A stretch of 64,000 bases of DNA from Lyophyllum atratum (Eukaryota > Basidiomycota > Agaricomycetes > Agaricales > Lyophyllaceae): assembly GCA_014905825.1 (NCBI GenBank), contig JACGCN010000009.1, forward strand, positions 992,001 to 1,056,000. Direction: 5' to 3'. A model generated the notes under the pieces. That model was not told the DNA's origin. It saw only the letters and a list, made by a program, of their open reading frames with translations, and made no database searches. A program made the translations under genes and the position numbers. Below, piece by piece: positions 24,410 to 36,679 of this stretch; positions within the stretch are counted from its first letter, which is position 1; every line of letters begins with the position of its first letter.

Positions 24410-26311
24410 ATGCATTTTTCAAAGACTTACACCCAACTCCTGCTCAGTCTCCCACCAGAGCTGCGCGAAAATGCCATTCAGTACCGTCAGGTATGTCCAC
24501 AAACCCTACCCATGTTCATCTCACTCATTGTCACCATTCACCCCAGCTCAAAAAGTTGATTAACCAGATCGTGCGCGAGCTCTCCTCTCTCGGGCTGAGC
24601 CCCGACGTGTTGCAAGAGCTGTTGGAGCGTAGCAAAGAGGAGGCTGATGAGCTGAGGGACGGAAAAGGCAAGCAGCGGGCGGAAGAGGTCGATCCCAGTC
24701 AGGAAGCATCTTTGTCGGCGCCGACTTCATGCCATACACGTCGACATAATCTGCCTAAGGTCGTATATGAAGTCATAGATGACTCTGGTCGCATTGAACC
24801 TCACTTGCGCCTCTGGGTCGATATGCCAACAGACTCCAGCGGATCGGGGTCTTCGCCAAGGTTGTTGGACGAGGAAGCGGAGAGCTCAGAGCCTCTGACC
24901 GATGAACTGGAAGCGGAAGAGGAAGTCCCGGAGAAACTTTCCAAAGGGCATATCAGTCTCCTGTGGGCGTTGCAGAGGCAGGCATGGCAGGCAGTAGCAG
25001 AGGAAGGGCAGAGAATGGAGCCGACCACCGCGCAAATCACCGAGGTCGATTCCTCTTCCGAACAGTGAGTTCATTTCATTCTGCTTCGGGTTTGAGCTGC
25101 GACTGATATCTGTGCACGATCTAGTAATGTGTCTACACCTCCTGAACATGACCCTACCACGTCGGATCATGAGCGCACGAACGAGCTCGTCATCCCCCTC
25201 GCAGCTGACATGCTCTTCTTCCAGACACTTTCCACCGCTATCAATGGCCTCTCTGCACATCTGTTGACCGTACAAAGTGACTTTGTCGACACCCTCGAAA
25301 CCCTTTCCCGTACAATCGGCGACTCGGCGCGCCCCACCTCATCGACGTCATCGGCGTTTCGTCCCCACTCGGTACTCACGTCGAAGCCGTGGAGCGTGTC
25401 TAACGTGGCCACAGCGAACGTATGCTCAGTTCAATTTGCGTTTGAAGCCAAAGCTCACCCTGTAACAGAGCGACCTGTACTCGTGGCGTGAGATCTTCCA
25501 GCTTTATGTCGAGGCGGAGGTCTTTGAGAGCGTGCACGAGCTGGATCGTGGTGAACGTCCGCTCGAGGAAAGCGAGAATCGGCTCAAACTGTTCGCGGAG
25601 CGCGTCACGTCGAGGGGTCTTGGAGATAAGCGGAAGCTGAAGAGCAAAGCCAGTCGCAATGCGCTCGAAACGTTCTTGGAGCTCAATGTTTTCATCCTGA
25701 ACATCAAGAAGGTGCGTGCCCTTCATCCTTCTGACCCGGAGTACGAAACTCAATATCCTTCTTAGTTCCAATTCGCGAATGCTGAAGCAACACGAAAGAT
25801 CCTTAAGAAGCACACCAAGCGCACGTCCCTGCCGTTCCTCGGCGACGACATCTCGTCACAAGCGGTGATCCCCCGCGCGACCGCTGCCGGGCAGCTCACA
25901 CGCGTGCTTGTACAGGCCATCGGCGAGACGCTCTTGCCCATCATCCCGCACCTTGACGACTATGCATGCCTCATCTGCACCTCGATTGCGTTTAAGCCGA
26001 TACGCCTGAATTGCGGGCATCTGTTCTGCGTGCGGTGCCTCGTAAAGATGCAGAAGAGGGGAAACGGTGACTGTCCCATGTGTAGAGCCCCGTGTGTACT
26101 GACCGCTGACCGATGTGAGTTGAGATGCTTCGTTTGTCTGGGTGGAGCTGACCGAAATGCAGCGAACGTGGACTGGGCGCTGCTCAACTTCATGCAGGAC
26201 TGGTTTCCAATCGAGGCCAAGGAGAAGCTTCATCAGAACGAGAAGGAGGCTGCACGGGAGGAGCTCGAGGAGCTTGGGCTTGATCCCAACCAATCATGTC
26301 GGGTGATGTAG
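24410..26311 (+). CDS. SPX-RING protein (putative E3 ubiquitin ligase in phosphate signalling)
   Basis: Six exons (24410-24490, 24547-25064, 25125-25419, 25469-25711, 25766-26114, 26163-26311) encode 544 residues. The N-terminus MHFSKTYTQLLLSLPPEL and the later TRKILKKHTKRT are the first and last parts of a split SPX domain, the inositol-pyrophosphate sensor. The two halves are separated by a long acidic, Ser-rich insert. The C-terminus has a C3HC4 RING: CLIC, then CGHLFCVRC, then CPMC. The combination is that of fungal SPX-RING ligases related to plant NLA, which target phosphate or nitrogen transporters for degradation. The substrate here is unknown. The gene lies 166 bp downstream of the YPP1-like gene on the same strand. 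The last intron (26115-26162, 48 nt) happens to be readable in frame, so an unspliced product would stay in frame. Confidence 0.85.
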
Positions 26312-26540
26312 ACCTGGCGTGACTGACATTTTCGATTTTCGAGCTTCAGGCTAATATGGGTAGGGAACTGGGTATGCATGGTATTGATTGACTTATTCGT
26401 TCGTGTGGATCTTTCGGCGTTTTTGATACCACTAGGATTAACTTATAGTTTATATCTGTTCTAAGTAATGTACATGTGCATATAATGTGTATGTTTTGGA
26501 TCCAAGCTGGAGTGGGGGGCGTCTTCCGAACATAGAGCCA

Positions 26541-28072
26541 TCATTCGGCGCTGAGCATGTCTTCTAGGACAGTTTCAGCATGGTCTTTCTGAAGCGCGTC
26601 TATAAAATCTTGGACTCCGTCGCCCTCTAACACGGAGCTAAGGTTTTTGAGTGTTAGTCCGATACGGTGGTCTGTTACACGTTCCTATTCACGAAAATTC
26701 GTTGTCAGGATACGGATAGCAGAACACTGTAGATAGCGGATGTACCTGCGCGTAGTTGTACGTTCGGATCTTCTCGCTCCTATCGGCGGTTCGCACGAGG
26801 TTCTGACGCGTTGCGCGTCGCTCCGCGATTTCACGCGATATTTTTTGGTCCATCAAGCGACTACGGAGTACAGTAAAGGCGCGGCGTTTATTCTGTATCA
26901 CGACAAGGGGATGACTATTTGTGAGGGAGAAAGAGGAGGGAGGAGGGTACCTGGTGTTGACTACGTTCGTCTTGCATAGAGACCGTAATTCCAGTGGGGA
27001 TGTGCGTGAGTCGAACGGCGGATTCTGTTTTGTTAACGTGCTAATGGGTGTTGTGAATTAGGTGAGGGAAGGAGGAGGCATAGGGGAATGAACGGACCTG
27101 ACCACCAGCACCGCGTGCACGCATGACTTCGACCTTGATGTCTTCCATGTTGAATAGGTCGTCCGTAGTGTCTGTCTCCTCCATAAGGGGAAGTACCTAG
27201 AGGAGGATGAGCGCTTCATTAGAATCGTCCCAGGAAAGAACTTACGATGACTGCGACGGTACTCGTATGTACCCGTCCGCTCGCCTCCGTGGCGGGCACC
27301 CGCTGTACGCGGTGTACCCCACTTTCCCAACGCAGCGCCTCATACGCGCCCTCTCCCTTCACCTCGACAATCGCGTCCTTGATGCCCCCACCTTCGTTCT
27401 CGTTCTGCGACACGACACTTGCCTGCCACCGCCGGACGTTGGCAAGACGAAGATACATCCTGAGAAGATTTGCAAGGAAGAGACTAGACTCGGAACCACC
27501 GACACCGGACTTGAGCTCGAGCATCGCTGAGAGGTGTGTCGTGGTCGAAGGCGGGATGAGTAGTGCGGGGACAGTGGTCTCCACGAGTTCTGTCAGGGAT
27601 TGGTCGAGCGAGTGATGTTCCTCGACGGCGAGGGCGCGCATGGCTTCGTCTGGGTCTTCGAGCAAGGCGTTTGTTTCTTCTAGAAGCTAACTGAGATGTT
27701 CGTATGTGGTTGGTATGGGCGCGGGGTGGAGACAGACCTGGCGTGTACGTATCCATTCGTCCCAGGCCGCTTGAAGGGGTTCAGACTCCTTTAGCTGCTT
27801 AAGACGAGATATGTCTGCTGAGGAGGACATTTCTTCTGAGAGCTAGCGGGGAATCAGAGTTTTTTTGGACAGTGGGCTGGCTGGAGTCGTACCTCTGAAG
27901 AAAGGCGGGCTCGGTCTTGGATGCGTTTATCGAGGATACGCATGATTCGAGCATTCTTTGAATCGGGTGGTGGTGGACGGTGTGCATGGAACGAGACGAA
28001 TCTGCGCGCCGGTATTCGAAAACACCGTGAAAGCGAGAGCATCGGGAGTCGGCGCGACAAACAACGTCGCAT
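26541..28072 (-). CDS. MRF1: Mitochondrial peptide chain release factor 1
   Basis: Class I release factor that terminates mitochondrial translation at UAA and UAG. Seven exons on the minus strand (28072-27893, 27842-27738, 27686-27246, 27196-27098, 27040-26951, 26892-26746, 26684-26541) give 401 residues. The Arg-rich N-terminus ([19 protein letters not shown]) looks like a mitochondrial presequence. The codon-recognition PxT motif is in [14 protein letters not shown]. The catalytic GGQ is at the very end of exon 4 (RARGAGGQ), and [11 protein letters not shown] begins exon 5. The C-terminal domain has QHQNKRRAF and [12 protein letters not shown] use the ATG at 28072; the frame above it has only GTG. 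All six introns are phase 0. It is convergent with the SPX-RING gene (229 bp apart). Confidence 0.95.
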
Positions 28073-28770
28073 GTGGCGGTACAAATCTATCACCGCCACA
28101 CTCTGCTTCGATCCTTGCCAATTTAACCCTGGCTACGTCGCCCTGGGACGGTCGTCATCGGTACTTGTTCCAGCCTGTGTTCGAGGAGCATCCCCTTGTG
28201 CTAAGCTCCAGCATGAGTGGGTTTCGGGACCTTCTGCGGCACTCAAATGGTAACCACATATACGGAAGGCGATCTTGACCGCCCCAGATCAGCCAACGTG
28301 ACACTCAGATTTTTTTCCATGCATCTGACCATGAGCTGGTGCAAGATCTAGCTGGGTACGCAGCATGAAGTCAACAGTGACAATACTTAGTAGCATCCTT
28401 CCCGGCCTGTCAAGTTCATTGGATGTGATCTAAAGGACGTTCAGATGTCATATCGATGGACCGTGAAGCAATAACGGCAAGCATGTTGCCATGTGAAACG
28501 AAGACTACTCTAGGTCCATCTCTACTAGTACTTCGTTGGGTTTCACCCAACCACACATTTTCATACCCGGAGTCAACCCCCCTGGACCCACCTCAACTCA
28601 AACGAACGCGTCCAAAATGTTGTAGTATGTGGTCTGGAGCCTATAGCCGAGCTGGGCATCTACCATAAAAGCATCGAAAAATTGGCCTATAGGTTCTCAT
28701 CTGCCTTGAGCACACAACCTCTCTCCTCTCACATTCTCAACTCTTACTCAGTCAATCATCGACTCATATA
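28073..28770. promoter_or_regulatory. 0.7-kb divergent promoter region of release factor 1 and the GMC oxidoreductase
   Basis: No gene seen. A TATA-like CATAAAAGC lies near 28663, about 105 bp upstream of the GMC start codon. A CT-rich stretch (CTCTCCTCTCACATTCTC) at about 28720-28740 would suit a strongly transcribed secreted-enzyme gene. The assignment rests on position and composition only. Confidence 0.4.
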
Positions 28771-31276
28771 ATGCTCGTGTTCAGTCCATCCTTCACCGCT
28801 CTAGTCACTACGGCTGCTACTCTGGTCGGATTGGCTCAAGCTAGCGCAGTGCCTACCACTGCCGATTATCTCATTGTTGGAGGTGGAACTGCCGGTTAGT
28901 GCATCTCTGGAAGTAGCAAAAAAAGGAGAGAAAACATGACTGACGCCATCTGCCATAGGTCTTGTTTTGGCAAATCGCCTGAGTGAGGATCCAGCGGTTT
29001 CTGTAGTTGTCCTTGAAGGTGGAGGTGATGGCCTAGGAAAGTACGTAGCATTGGAAGACACAGCTCTTAGCTTCGGGTGATCTGATCACTCGTTGTAGCA
29101 AAAACATCAGTGACTTCAAGCTCGTCGGAGCAGCTTGGGGAACGGATATAGACTGGCAGTTTCCCACCCAACCTCTTAAATACGCTAACAACCGCGTACT
29201 TTCACCAGGACCTCGTGGAAAGGTCCTTGGAGGCTCCTCAGCTATAAATGGTAATTATATTGGACTCTCTAATGCCTTAACCGTTTCTTATACTATCTCA
29301 GGCGATGTGTTCGACCGCGGAGACGCTCGTGAATACGATGAGTGGGAGGCTCTTGGAAATCCTGGATGGTAAATTGAATTGCGCTCTGAAAAGTTGACGG
29401 GACACTAAATTTGCATTTATGCAGGAACTTCAACTCGCTCTTCGCTGCGGGAAAGAAGTCGGAACACTTCTACGCGCCCCAGCCAACAGATAATATCAAC
29501 TACGTTCTTGAACACCACGGTGTCAACGGAATGGTGCCCACTTCATACTCTGCCGCGTCACCGCCGTGAGTAGTGCTCCTAGGTCGGACTTTGTTTGCAG
29601 ACTGACTCATTTCGTTCTAGTATCCACGATGCAATCATTTCATCGGTTGTGAATTCGGGAGGCTTCGCGTCTGCCGATCTGGAGGGCGGTAACGCTACTG
29701 GCATTGCACACGTCACCAACGCCCGGCTTCCCTCGAACGAGACTCGTTCTACCTCGGTGAGTTTAAGTCTTGGGTTCCGCGTTGAATAAGACTGATATAT
29801 GACCATATAAAGGCTACTGGATATTGTGAGTTATTGAGTATGACCTATATGAGAATGTAACCCTGACCATCTGGTAAAGACTTCCCATACTCCTACCGTC
29901 CTAATTTTCAGGTGATCCTACATTCTACGGCCACCAAGATCTTGTGGAGCTCTACTGCACAAGAAAACGCCATCGCCAGCGGTGTTGAATATGTTGACCA
30001 GGACGGTGTAACGCGTACCGCTGTGAGTAATTTCCGCCCTTCTCTTGCAGTTTGACTCGATATTGACGTCTTTCGCACAGAACGCCAAGACTGTCGTCCT
30101 TTCCGCTGGAACTTGGGGCACCCCACCCATCCTCGAGCGGTCTGGTGTCGGAAACGCGACGTTCCTGGCTTCCCTCGGCATCAAGAGCGTCGTTGACCTG
30201 CCTGGCGTTGGCGAGAACTTGAGTGAACGTGTGTGAAGTTTTCGTGACATCCTTGCTGCCTTGATTAAATATATACCTTTCTAGAAACTTTGGTCCCAAT
30301 GCAGTGGCAGCTCAATTCAAGTCTACCACTGGGCACTACACCTTTTATGCTCAATGGTCCGTTTCCGTGTCGCTCATTCACCTTGTGCACGTCATTCAAC
30401 GCTCACATTCACAGTGGAATCCGTTCAGACTACAGTCGGACCCAGCGGCATCGCTCAGGCCCAGTCGCTACTCAACACTAAGCCCCCAGGCCTGAGTGAC
30501 GCGCTCTATGCCTCTTCCAAGAGGCTGTTCGACGACAAGACAACCTGGATTGAAGATTACATTGCAGTTGCCACACCCGCCGAAGGTCCTTCAGTCCTCG
30601 TCATGTACCCCGTCAACCTTCGCCCAATCTCCAGAGGCTCAGTGGTGAGTTGAACACAGTTGTGACGGTGTTACAGCTCGATCTGATAGCTTCTTTGTAG
30701 CACATCGTGTCCAACAATGGAACAGAGTACCCGAAGATCGAGTACAACTTCTTCCAGTCTCCATTTGATTTGGTACGTCGCGTTGCTTTGAGATTATAGA
30801 ATGGTCGCTTATGGAGTCGACAGTACCTGATGGCCGCAGGGTGTGCTCGCGCACAGAAGATTGCCTCCACTCCTCCGCTCTCCGACTGGATCGCAGCCCC
30901 TGTTGCGCCTGCTGCCGGGGTCACCAGTATCGATGACCTACAAGAATATGTTCGCGCTAACGCAGCCCAGACCAACCACATCATTGGCACAGCTTTGATG
31001 GGTACGTCACCTGCCTTCCATCTCCGTCCCGTTGCTCATCCTACCTGTGTCACTTATAGGACCACGCAAAGACGGTGGTGTCGTTGATCCCAAACTCAAG
31101 GTCTACGGAACGAAGAATGTTTATGTTGTTGATGCTTCCGTCATCCCTGTTGAGCCTGCAGCACACTTGCAGGTACGTGTGCATCCGTGAGCCTTTGTTC
31201 AATATCTGATCCGTTGCCTTCATAGGGTACGGTCTACGCTTTCGCCGAGCATGCCGCTGAAGTCTTCAAGTCATGA
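28771..31276 (+). CDS. Secreted GMC oxidoreductase (aryl-alcohol-oxidase-like flavoprotein)
   Basis: FAD-dependent glucose-methanol-choline oxidoreductase, probably extracellular and H2O2-producing. Fifteen exons: 28771-28894, 28959-29040, 29099-29250, 29302-29368, 29425-29565, 29621-29756, 29813-29825, 29880-30022, 30081-30228, 30285-30356, 30415-30644, 30701-30772, 30824-31001, 31060-31172, 31226-31276; product 573 residues. A signal peptide (about residues 1-25, ending QASA) precedes the FAD-binding YLIVGGGTAGLVLANRLSE. The GMC signature GPRGKVLGGSSAING is present. Near the C-terminus lie NHIIGTALMG and EPAAHLQGTVYA, giving the His-His pair expected in the active site. Exon 7 is a 13-nt micro-exon. 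The substrate cannot be told from sequence: aryl alcohols, methanol, glucose and others are all possible in this family. Confidence 0.92.
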
Positions 31277-31805
31277 GTAATCGTTACGACCAGGTAATTC
31301 ATCTGCCTTCATCAATGTAACATTATCAGACCTCTCTTCTTCATCCACTGCATATACATCTAAGCTCTTTCATTACTCGTAATATCTCTATTCATCTACT
31401 TGCACATACATCAAACCCTTGCTGAATACGAACTATCTTGCGCTGATTCTTTATGTATGGCGCGAAGTAAACCGATACATAGTCACTGGCAGAGGTCTAC
31501 ATCATGCCTGAATCTAAGAAGTGCGATCCCTTTTGCCAACAATTTTTGGAGTCTAAGTCGTGGATAACAGTGCCATGGAGGACAACTCAGAGATCCGGCA
31601 TCGTATCCCATTGAATCTATTGAGATGGATCGGTTGTGCAGGGCACACTCTAGGACTACAAGCTGGTCCCCAATTCGACCTCCATGTGGCGCACCTTTTC
31701 ACTCCTCATGTGCTTGGCTCAATGCGCCACAATGACTGTTTTATACATATGATACAGTTTGAGGGTATTTTCCCTCGACACATCCGCGAAAGGCGTCGCC
31801 CACAA
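31277..31805. other. 0.5-kb convergent 3' region
   Basis: This lies between the convergent GMC and thymidylate kinase genes. It must hold both 3' UTRs. No coding frame, RNA or repeat is recognised. Confidence 0.5.
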
Positions 31806-32579
31806 TCAAGCGGACAACTTGTCCATCCATAATCGCCGAAGAGGATTTGTTACCCCTTGTACCAACGGTTCCACCAGCCCCCACACCTCTTCCGATACCA
31901 CCGCCTTCTCTCGCCCTGCATCAATCCCGACCCAGCTTCCACCCTCACCTGCAATTTCGTGCCCAATCCGCCGGAAAACCTCCCCGACCCTGCGCTGCAT
32001 CTCCTCCTTCTCGTACCGCTCATCGCCATACCCACCGCGCGCCTTCGCTGCCTCGGGCGTTATGTCGAGGAACAAAGTGAGGTCTGGTGCGGGCAGGAAG
32101 ATATCGGGGGCCCTGCACCATTCGTACGGCAGGCCTTTCGAGGCAGAGAACGCGATCCCGGAAAATGCATATCGGTCGCACACGACTGCAGATCCGGTGT
32201 ACAGAAGGTGTTCAATCGTCGATCTGGGGTTTAGGATCAGACACCGCAGGTGGCGATGGTCGAACCTCGATATAGCGCGTCGAATGCACGTACGCTAGTT
32301 CCCACCGGTTCGCGGAGAAGAGGAGATGAATAGCGCGGTCATCGAGATCGGACTCTGATTTGAGGTACGAGTCAATCATCTTCCCGATCGCGGTGGTCCT
32401 ATCTATGTGGGCTCCTACGTTAGATCTTCTGTGTATGTGATACAGCGATTACCCGGGAACTTGAGAAGCTTGGCTGGGATGCCTGCTGCTTCAAGGCGGG
32501 CGAGCAGGAGGGCCGTCTGAGTCGATTTCCCGGACCTGTCGAGGCCCTCGACTACTATGAAAGGCCCTCGTTTCGACAT
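31806..32579 (-). CDS. CDC8: Thymidylate kinase (dTMP kinase)
   Basis: Phosphorylates dTMP to dTDP for DNA synthesis. Three exons on the minus strand (32579-32453, 32402-32294, 32223-31806) give 217 residues, the normal size. The P-loop [10 protein letters not shown] is at about residues 11-20, followed by [17 protein letters not shown] and [11 protein letters not shown]. The DR-containing motif [16 protein letters not shown] follows. The lid/CORE region includes [12 protein letters not shown]. Introns are 50 and 70 nt; the second splices ELA to STIEHLL, restoring the family pattern. It is divergent from the CSC1-like gene with 154 bp between start codons. Confidence 0.96.
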
Positions 32580-32733
32580 GGCAGTGAGGAGATCGCAGTG
32601 ACTCTGAGATCATGATGAACTTCGACGCGTCTAAAACACGTGTTGTGATGTTTGAACGTCGCTGCCAAACAGGCACGGTGCTGTCATTCTCCTGTTCCCC
32701 AACGCCAAGACCACTTGAGGCTTGCTCTACACG
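32580..32733. promoter_or_regulatory. Compact bidirectional promoter, thymidylate kinase / CSC1-like
   Basis: Only 154 bp separate the two divergent ATGs (32579 minus, 32734 plus). Both transcripts must start inside or very near this stretch. It contains an E-box-like CACGTG at about 32637-32642 (AAACACGTGTTGTG). No TATA box is seen. Confidence 0.5.
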
Positions 32734-35700
32734 ATGAGCTCGTTCTTCTTGGCCTTTCTCGACGACGGCGACGATGGCGGAAAGCTTCCACCAGGTGCCC
32801 CACCCATGCGCAAGTGCTATCCTCTGCCACTGAAGTCATCGGCTAATGAGACATGTACTCATATCAACAGAGAAATTCGAAGGACCATGGTTTACAACGC
32901 AGCTCACGATATCAGCCACCATTGGAATTCTCTCCTTCCTTATCTTTTCATATTGCAGGACTCGTTGGCCTCTCCTATTTGCCCCCAGGACCAAACTGAA
33001 AGGTACATTAATGGCATGGTTTGTATGGAACGGCTGCTCATTCTATCTAAAGGCTTCTCCCCACACGAAGCTCATGCACACCAGGCATTCTTTGGATGGA
33101 TCATGCCTACCATCCGGACTTCTGAGTTCACAGTTTTGCAGATCGTAGGGCTCGATGCAGCCGTCGTGAGTGATCGCTTTCCAGGCCACCAAGCACTTCT
33201 GTCTAATTGCGAACCCAGCTACTTAATTTCTTCAAAATGTCCTTTTATCTGTTCTCCGTCTGCTCATTATTTGCGCTGACGATTCTTATGCCCCTGAACT
33301 GGAAGGTATGTTTACCACTATGATATTCTACAAATAGGTTTTCACGCATACACCCAGCACAACAAAGAGCTCGACCCAGACGACGATGACTGGCCTGGAG
33401 ACGAGCCTTGGCCAACGTTTAGGTCTTCGTTTGAACCTCCCAGGAACCGAACGGATCCATTGAATGATTGGCTCGACCTTATCAACGACGCGAATTCGTA
33501 TCTCTCCGTTCACCTAATGTTCACCTATCTTTTCACGCTTCTAACTCTCTATTTTGTCTACCACAATTACCGGCGTTTTATTCGGTCTCGCCAGCTTTTT
33601 ACCCTGGAACTTGTTCACTCGATACCCGCCCGAACGGTTCTAGTCACGGACCTCCCAAACCACTTACAAGGCGAGCGACCGTTGGCCGAATATTTTGAGA
33701 ACATGGAGCTAGCTGTAGAGAGTGTTACCGTGTGTCGGGAGGTCTCGAGCTTGAAGAAGCTGCTGGACAAGAGAACTGAGGCGCTGCTGGCCTTGGAGAA
33801 GGCGTGGGTCAGCTATGTTGGAAATCCGAGTTCGGTGGAGGAGTATGACCCAGAAGTGATGGATTTTGCCCCGTTGGTGGACTTGGACCCCGAGGATGGG
33901 CCTGCTCGTCAAGAAAGGTTGGTCGTACCCCATCGAAAGCGTCCAACTATGCGGCCTAGCTGGTTTAAGCCTCAAGTGGACGCGTTGGAGTATCTGGAGA
34001 GGAAGTTCAGAGAGGCAGACGAACTGGTCAAGAAGAGGAGAAGGAGTGGGAGGTTTCGAGCTACCCAGGCTGCTTTTGTCACCTTTGAGAAGATGTCTAG
34101 TGCGGTAAGGAGGATCTGCTCCTTGCGACTTCATTATGTTACTCACTTCCTATTTCTTTAGCAAGTGGCTATCCAAGTTGCTCATTCGCCGAACCCAGGG
34201 CAAATCACTACTTATCCTGCCCCAGAACCTCGCGATATCGTTTGGTCGAATATGACACCTTCTAAGGCAAACATCCGTACTCGTGATGTCATCGTCCTGG
34301 CTTGCATGGTGCTTCTCCTTTTCTTCTGGTTTTTCCCCATAGGCGCACTTGCCAGCTTATTGAGCTACAAGGAAGTGAAGAAGACTATGCCATGGCTGGG
34401 AAGAATCATCGACCAGAACGAGCAAATAAGGGCCATCGTTCAGAACTCTTTGCCCAGTGTGGCGATGATTACTTTAAACGCATGCCTGCCGTTCATATTA
34501 GAAGGTATTTATAAACAATTTGAATTTCCGGTTCTTGCTAAATACATCGTGGCAGGCCTTACCTATCTTCAGGGATATCGGGCTAGAAGCTGGGTCGAAT
34601 ACTCGTTGCTGAAAAAGTACGCCAAGCATAACTGCATCACCTCAAAGCATCACTCATACATCTTCACACATCTTCCAGATATTTCTTATTCCTCTTAATC
34701 AACGTCGTCTTCATCTTCCTCCTCGCGTCGACCTACTGGCAGCTCGTACAAGATCTTGCCAATTCTCCTGCCAAAGTACCTGAGAAGCTAGCTCAAGCAC
34801 TGCAAGCTGGGCGCGCACGGTAGACTTTCTTTCACCATGCACACTCACGCTCTTTGCTGAACCTCGCCTAGGCATTTCTTCTTGTCTTACGTGATTCTGC
34901 AAGGTCAGCTCACAATGCACAGCCTAACGCCTGATCTCATCGTCATATAGGCCTTGGTATCATGCCTCTTCAACTTCTCAACTTGGGTGTCATCATTCCG
35001 CGGTTCTTCTATCTCATGTTCCTCACGCGAACGCCTCGAGGTTCGTGATTATGAATCATCCTTGCGCTACAGATATTGATGATACTCTCGATAGATTATG
35101 CGGAGCTCAATGCTCCGCCTATGATCAACTATGGCGTAGTCTACCCGCAAGCAATTTTGATGTTCGTCATCACGCTTCTGTACAGCGTGGTGCAGCCCCT
35201 TATTGTCGTCTTTGGAGCCATCTACTTTGGCATGGGCTACATCGTTTACAAGTATAAACTACTCTTTGGTATGCTATCTTCTTACCAACGGTCTTCCTGT
35301 GACTTGATGTCTGATGGAAATTGCACTTGCAGTGTTCTACAAGCCCTACGAATCTCAAGGACAGGCGTGGCCAATCACTTTCATACGTCTTATATGGGGC
35401 GTGGTCATCTTCCTGCTGTTCATGATCGGCATCTTTACGCTAAGACAATCCTACATCATCTCGTCGTTACTGGTGCCGCTCTTGATAGGCACAATCGTTT
35501 GGTCATATCATATCGACAAGACCTTCAAGCCGTTGAGTAAATATGTCAGTCTATCTTCAGTGTCTGAGGTCCAGCGAGGTGAAGAAACCGCGGACGTCAT
35601 GCGATTGAAAGCAGGGCATCCTGTGACGTGGTCTCAAAGGTAGACTATGCCTTCATTAAATTTATGTAAGATGCTGACACAAACGCAACAGCAATCTGAA

Positions 35701-36520
35701 CAAGAGGAGGTATGCTCAGAACGATGACACCCTTTATGTAGCTCCAGAAGACGAGCGTACGGATTATGTACGTATACCCCCCGTGCCGCAAGCCATTCTT
35801 GTGTTTAAACCTGTTCTCTTAGTCACAACCGCCCATGGCTGGTTGGTATAACGGCGTACTCAAGTAATGACCATCAGTTTTTACTATCTTGATTGATATG
35901 CTTACCTCATGTCCAGCACAGGAAAGCGGCGGTATGGTCATCCAGCCCTAACTGGGGTACTACCAGAACCATGGCTTCCGTTGAAGAAGGGACAGACCCT
36001 TGCTAACCACAATCATAACCACCATGAGGACTCCCCTCGAGTAACCAAGGATAAAGAAGCCGTAGTCCTCACCCTCCGAAAGCGATACAGTTCGCTGCGC
36101 GGTGGACGTCCGAATACCACCCCCAACCTTGCCGGCCCGTCCAACGGTGCTGGCACACAAGCTGATGGCGTAGATGACTCAACAGCGCTGGGCAATCCAT
36201 GGGAAGATGCCCGACCGCGTCCCCGGAGGTCCGGGAGCAGCGGACTAAATCATCGCCTGAGCTTCGATGTTGCGTCAGGTGTAATCATGTTACCTGACTC
36301 AGGAGATTGGTTAGAAGAGGACGCGGACAGTGACGAGGAAGATCTCGGAGTTGAGAATTCGGGTGGACTCGAACAATCGATTACAGAAGCTAGCGATCCG
36401 GGGACCGACGTTGGATCGCCGTCTCCAACAGCATCGCCGTCGCGAACATCGCGGTATGGAACGTATTTTCACCATCCTGAGCGAAGGAGACAAACCGTGC
36501 CAGGCGCGTTCCCTCGGTGA
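32734..36520 (+). CDS. CSC1/DUF221-family stress-gated cation channel
   Basis: Member of the OSCA/TMEM63-CSC1 family of mechanically or osmotically gated cation channels. Fifteen exons: 32734-32794, 32871-33002, 33053-33165, 33219-33305, 33358-34104, 34162-34504, 34556-34616, 34679-34819, 34872-34903, 34951-35040, 35095-35268, 35333-35639, 35692-35767, 35823-35863, 35917-36520; product 1002 residues. Three N-terminal membrane segments precede the cytosolic RNA-binding-like domain (SIPARTVLVTDLP). Then come the 7TM DUF221 block (SNMTPSKANIRTRDVI; GYRARSWVEYSLLKK) and the C-terminal VYKYKLLFVFYKPYESQG segment. A long hydrophilic tail includes a His/Asn run (NHNHNHH) and an acidic stretch. The intron after NWK is placed at 33306-33357; a 32-nt alternative breaks the frame. 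The start codon is the least certain part. Confidence 0.88.
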
Positions 36521-36679
36521 TTCGATGGAGGGGACGTTTTGGACAGGATATCATACACTCATTCACACTCACTCATTTTGTATACCCCGATCATAGTCGT
36601 CACACTGTTATTAACTTCTTATGCATACGTATATCCTGGTTTATTTGGATTTCGGACTTGATATAGATCCAGGACACAA

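Noticed and set aside
25856..26293. 145-codon open frame antisense to the RING exon
   Set aside because: It overlaps a clearly conserved RING domain on the plus strand and has no protein-family features.
33306..33337. A 32-nt intron in the CSC1-like gene
   Set aside because: Too short and leaves the wrong frame. The acceptor at 33357 gives a 52-nt intron and continues NWKHNKELDPD in frame.
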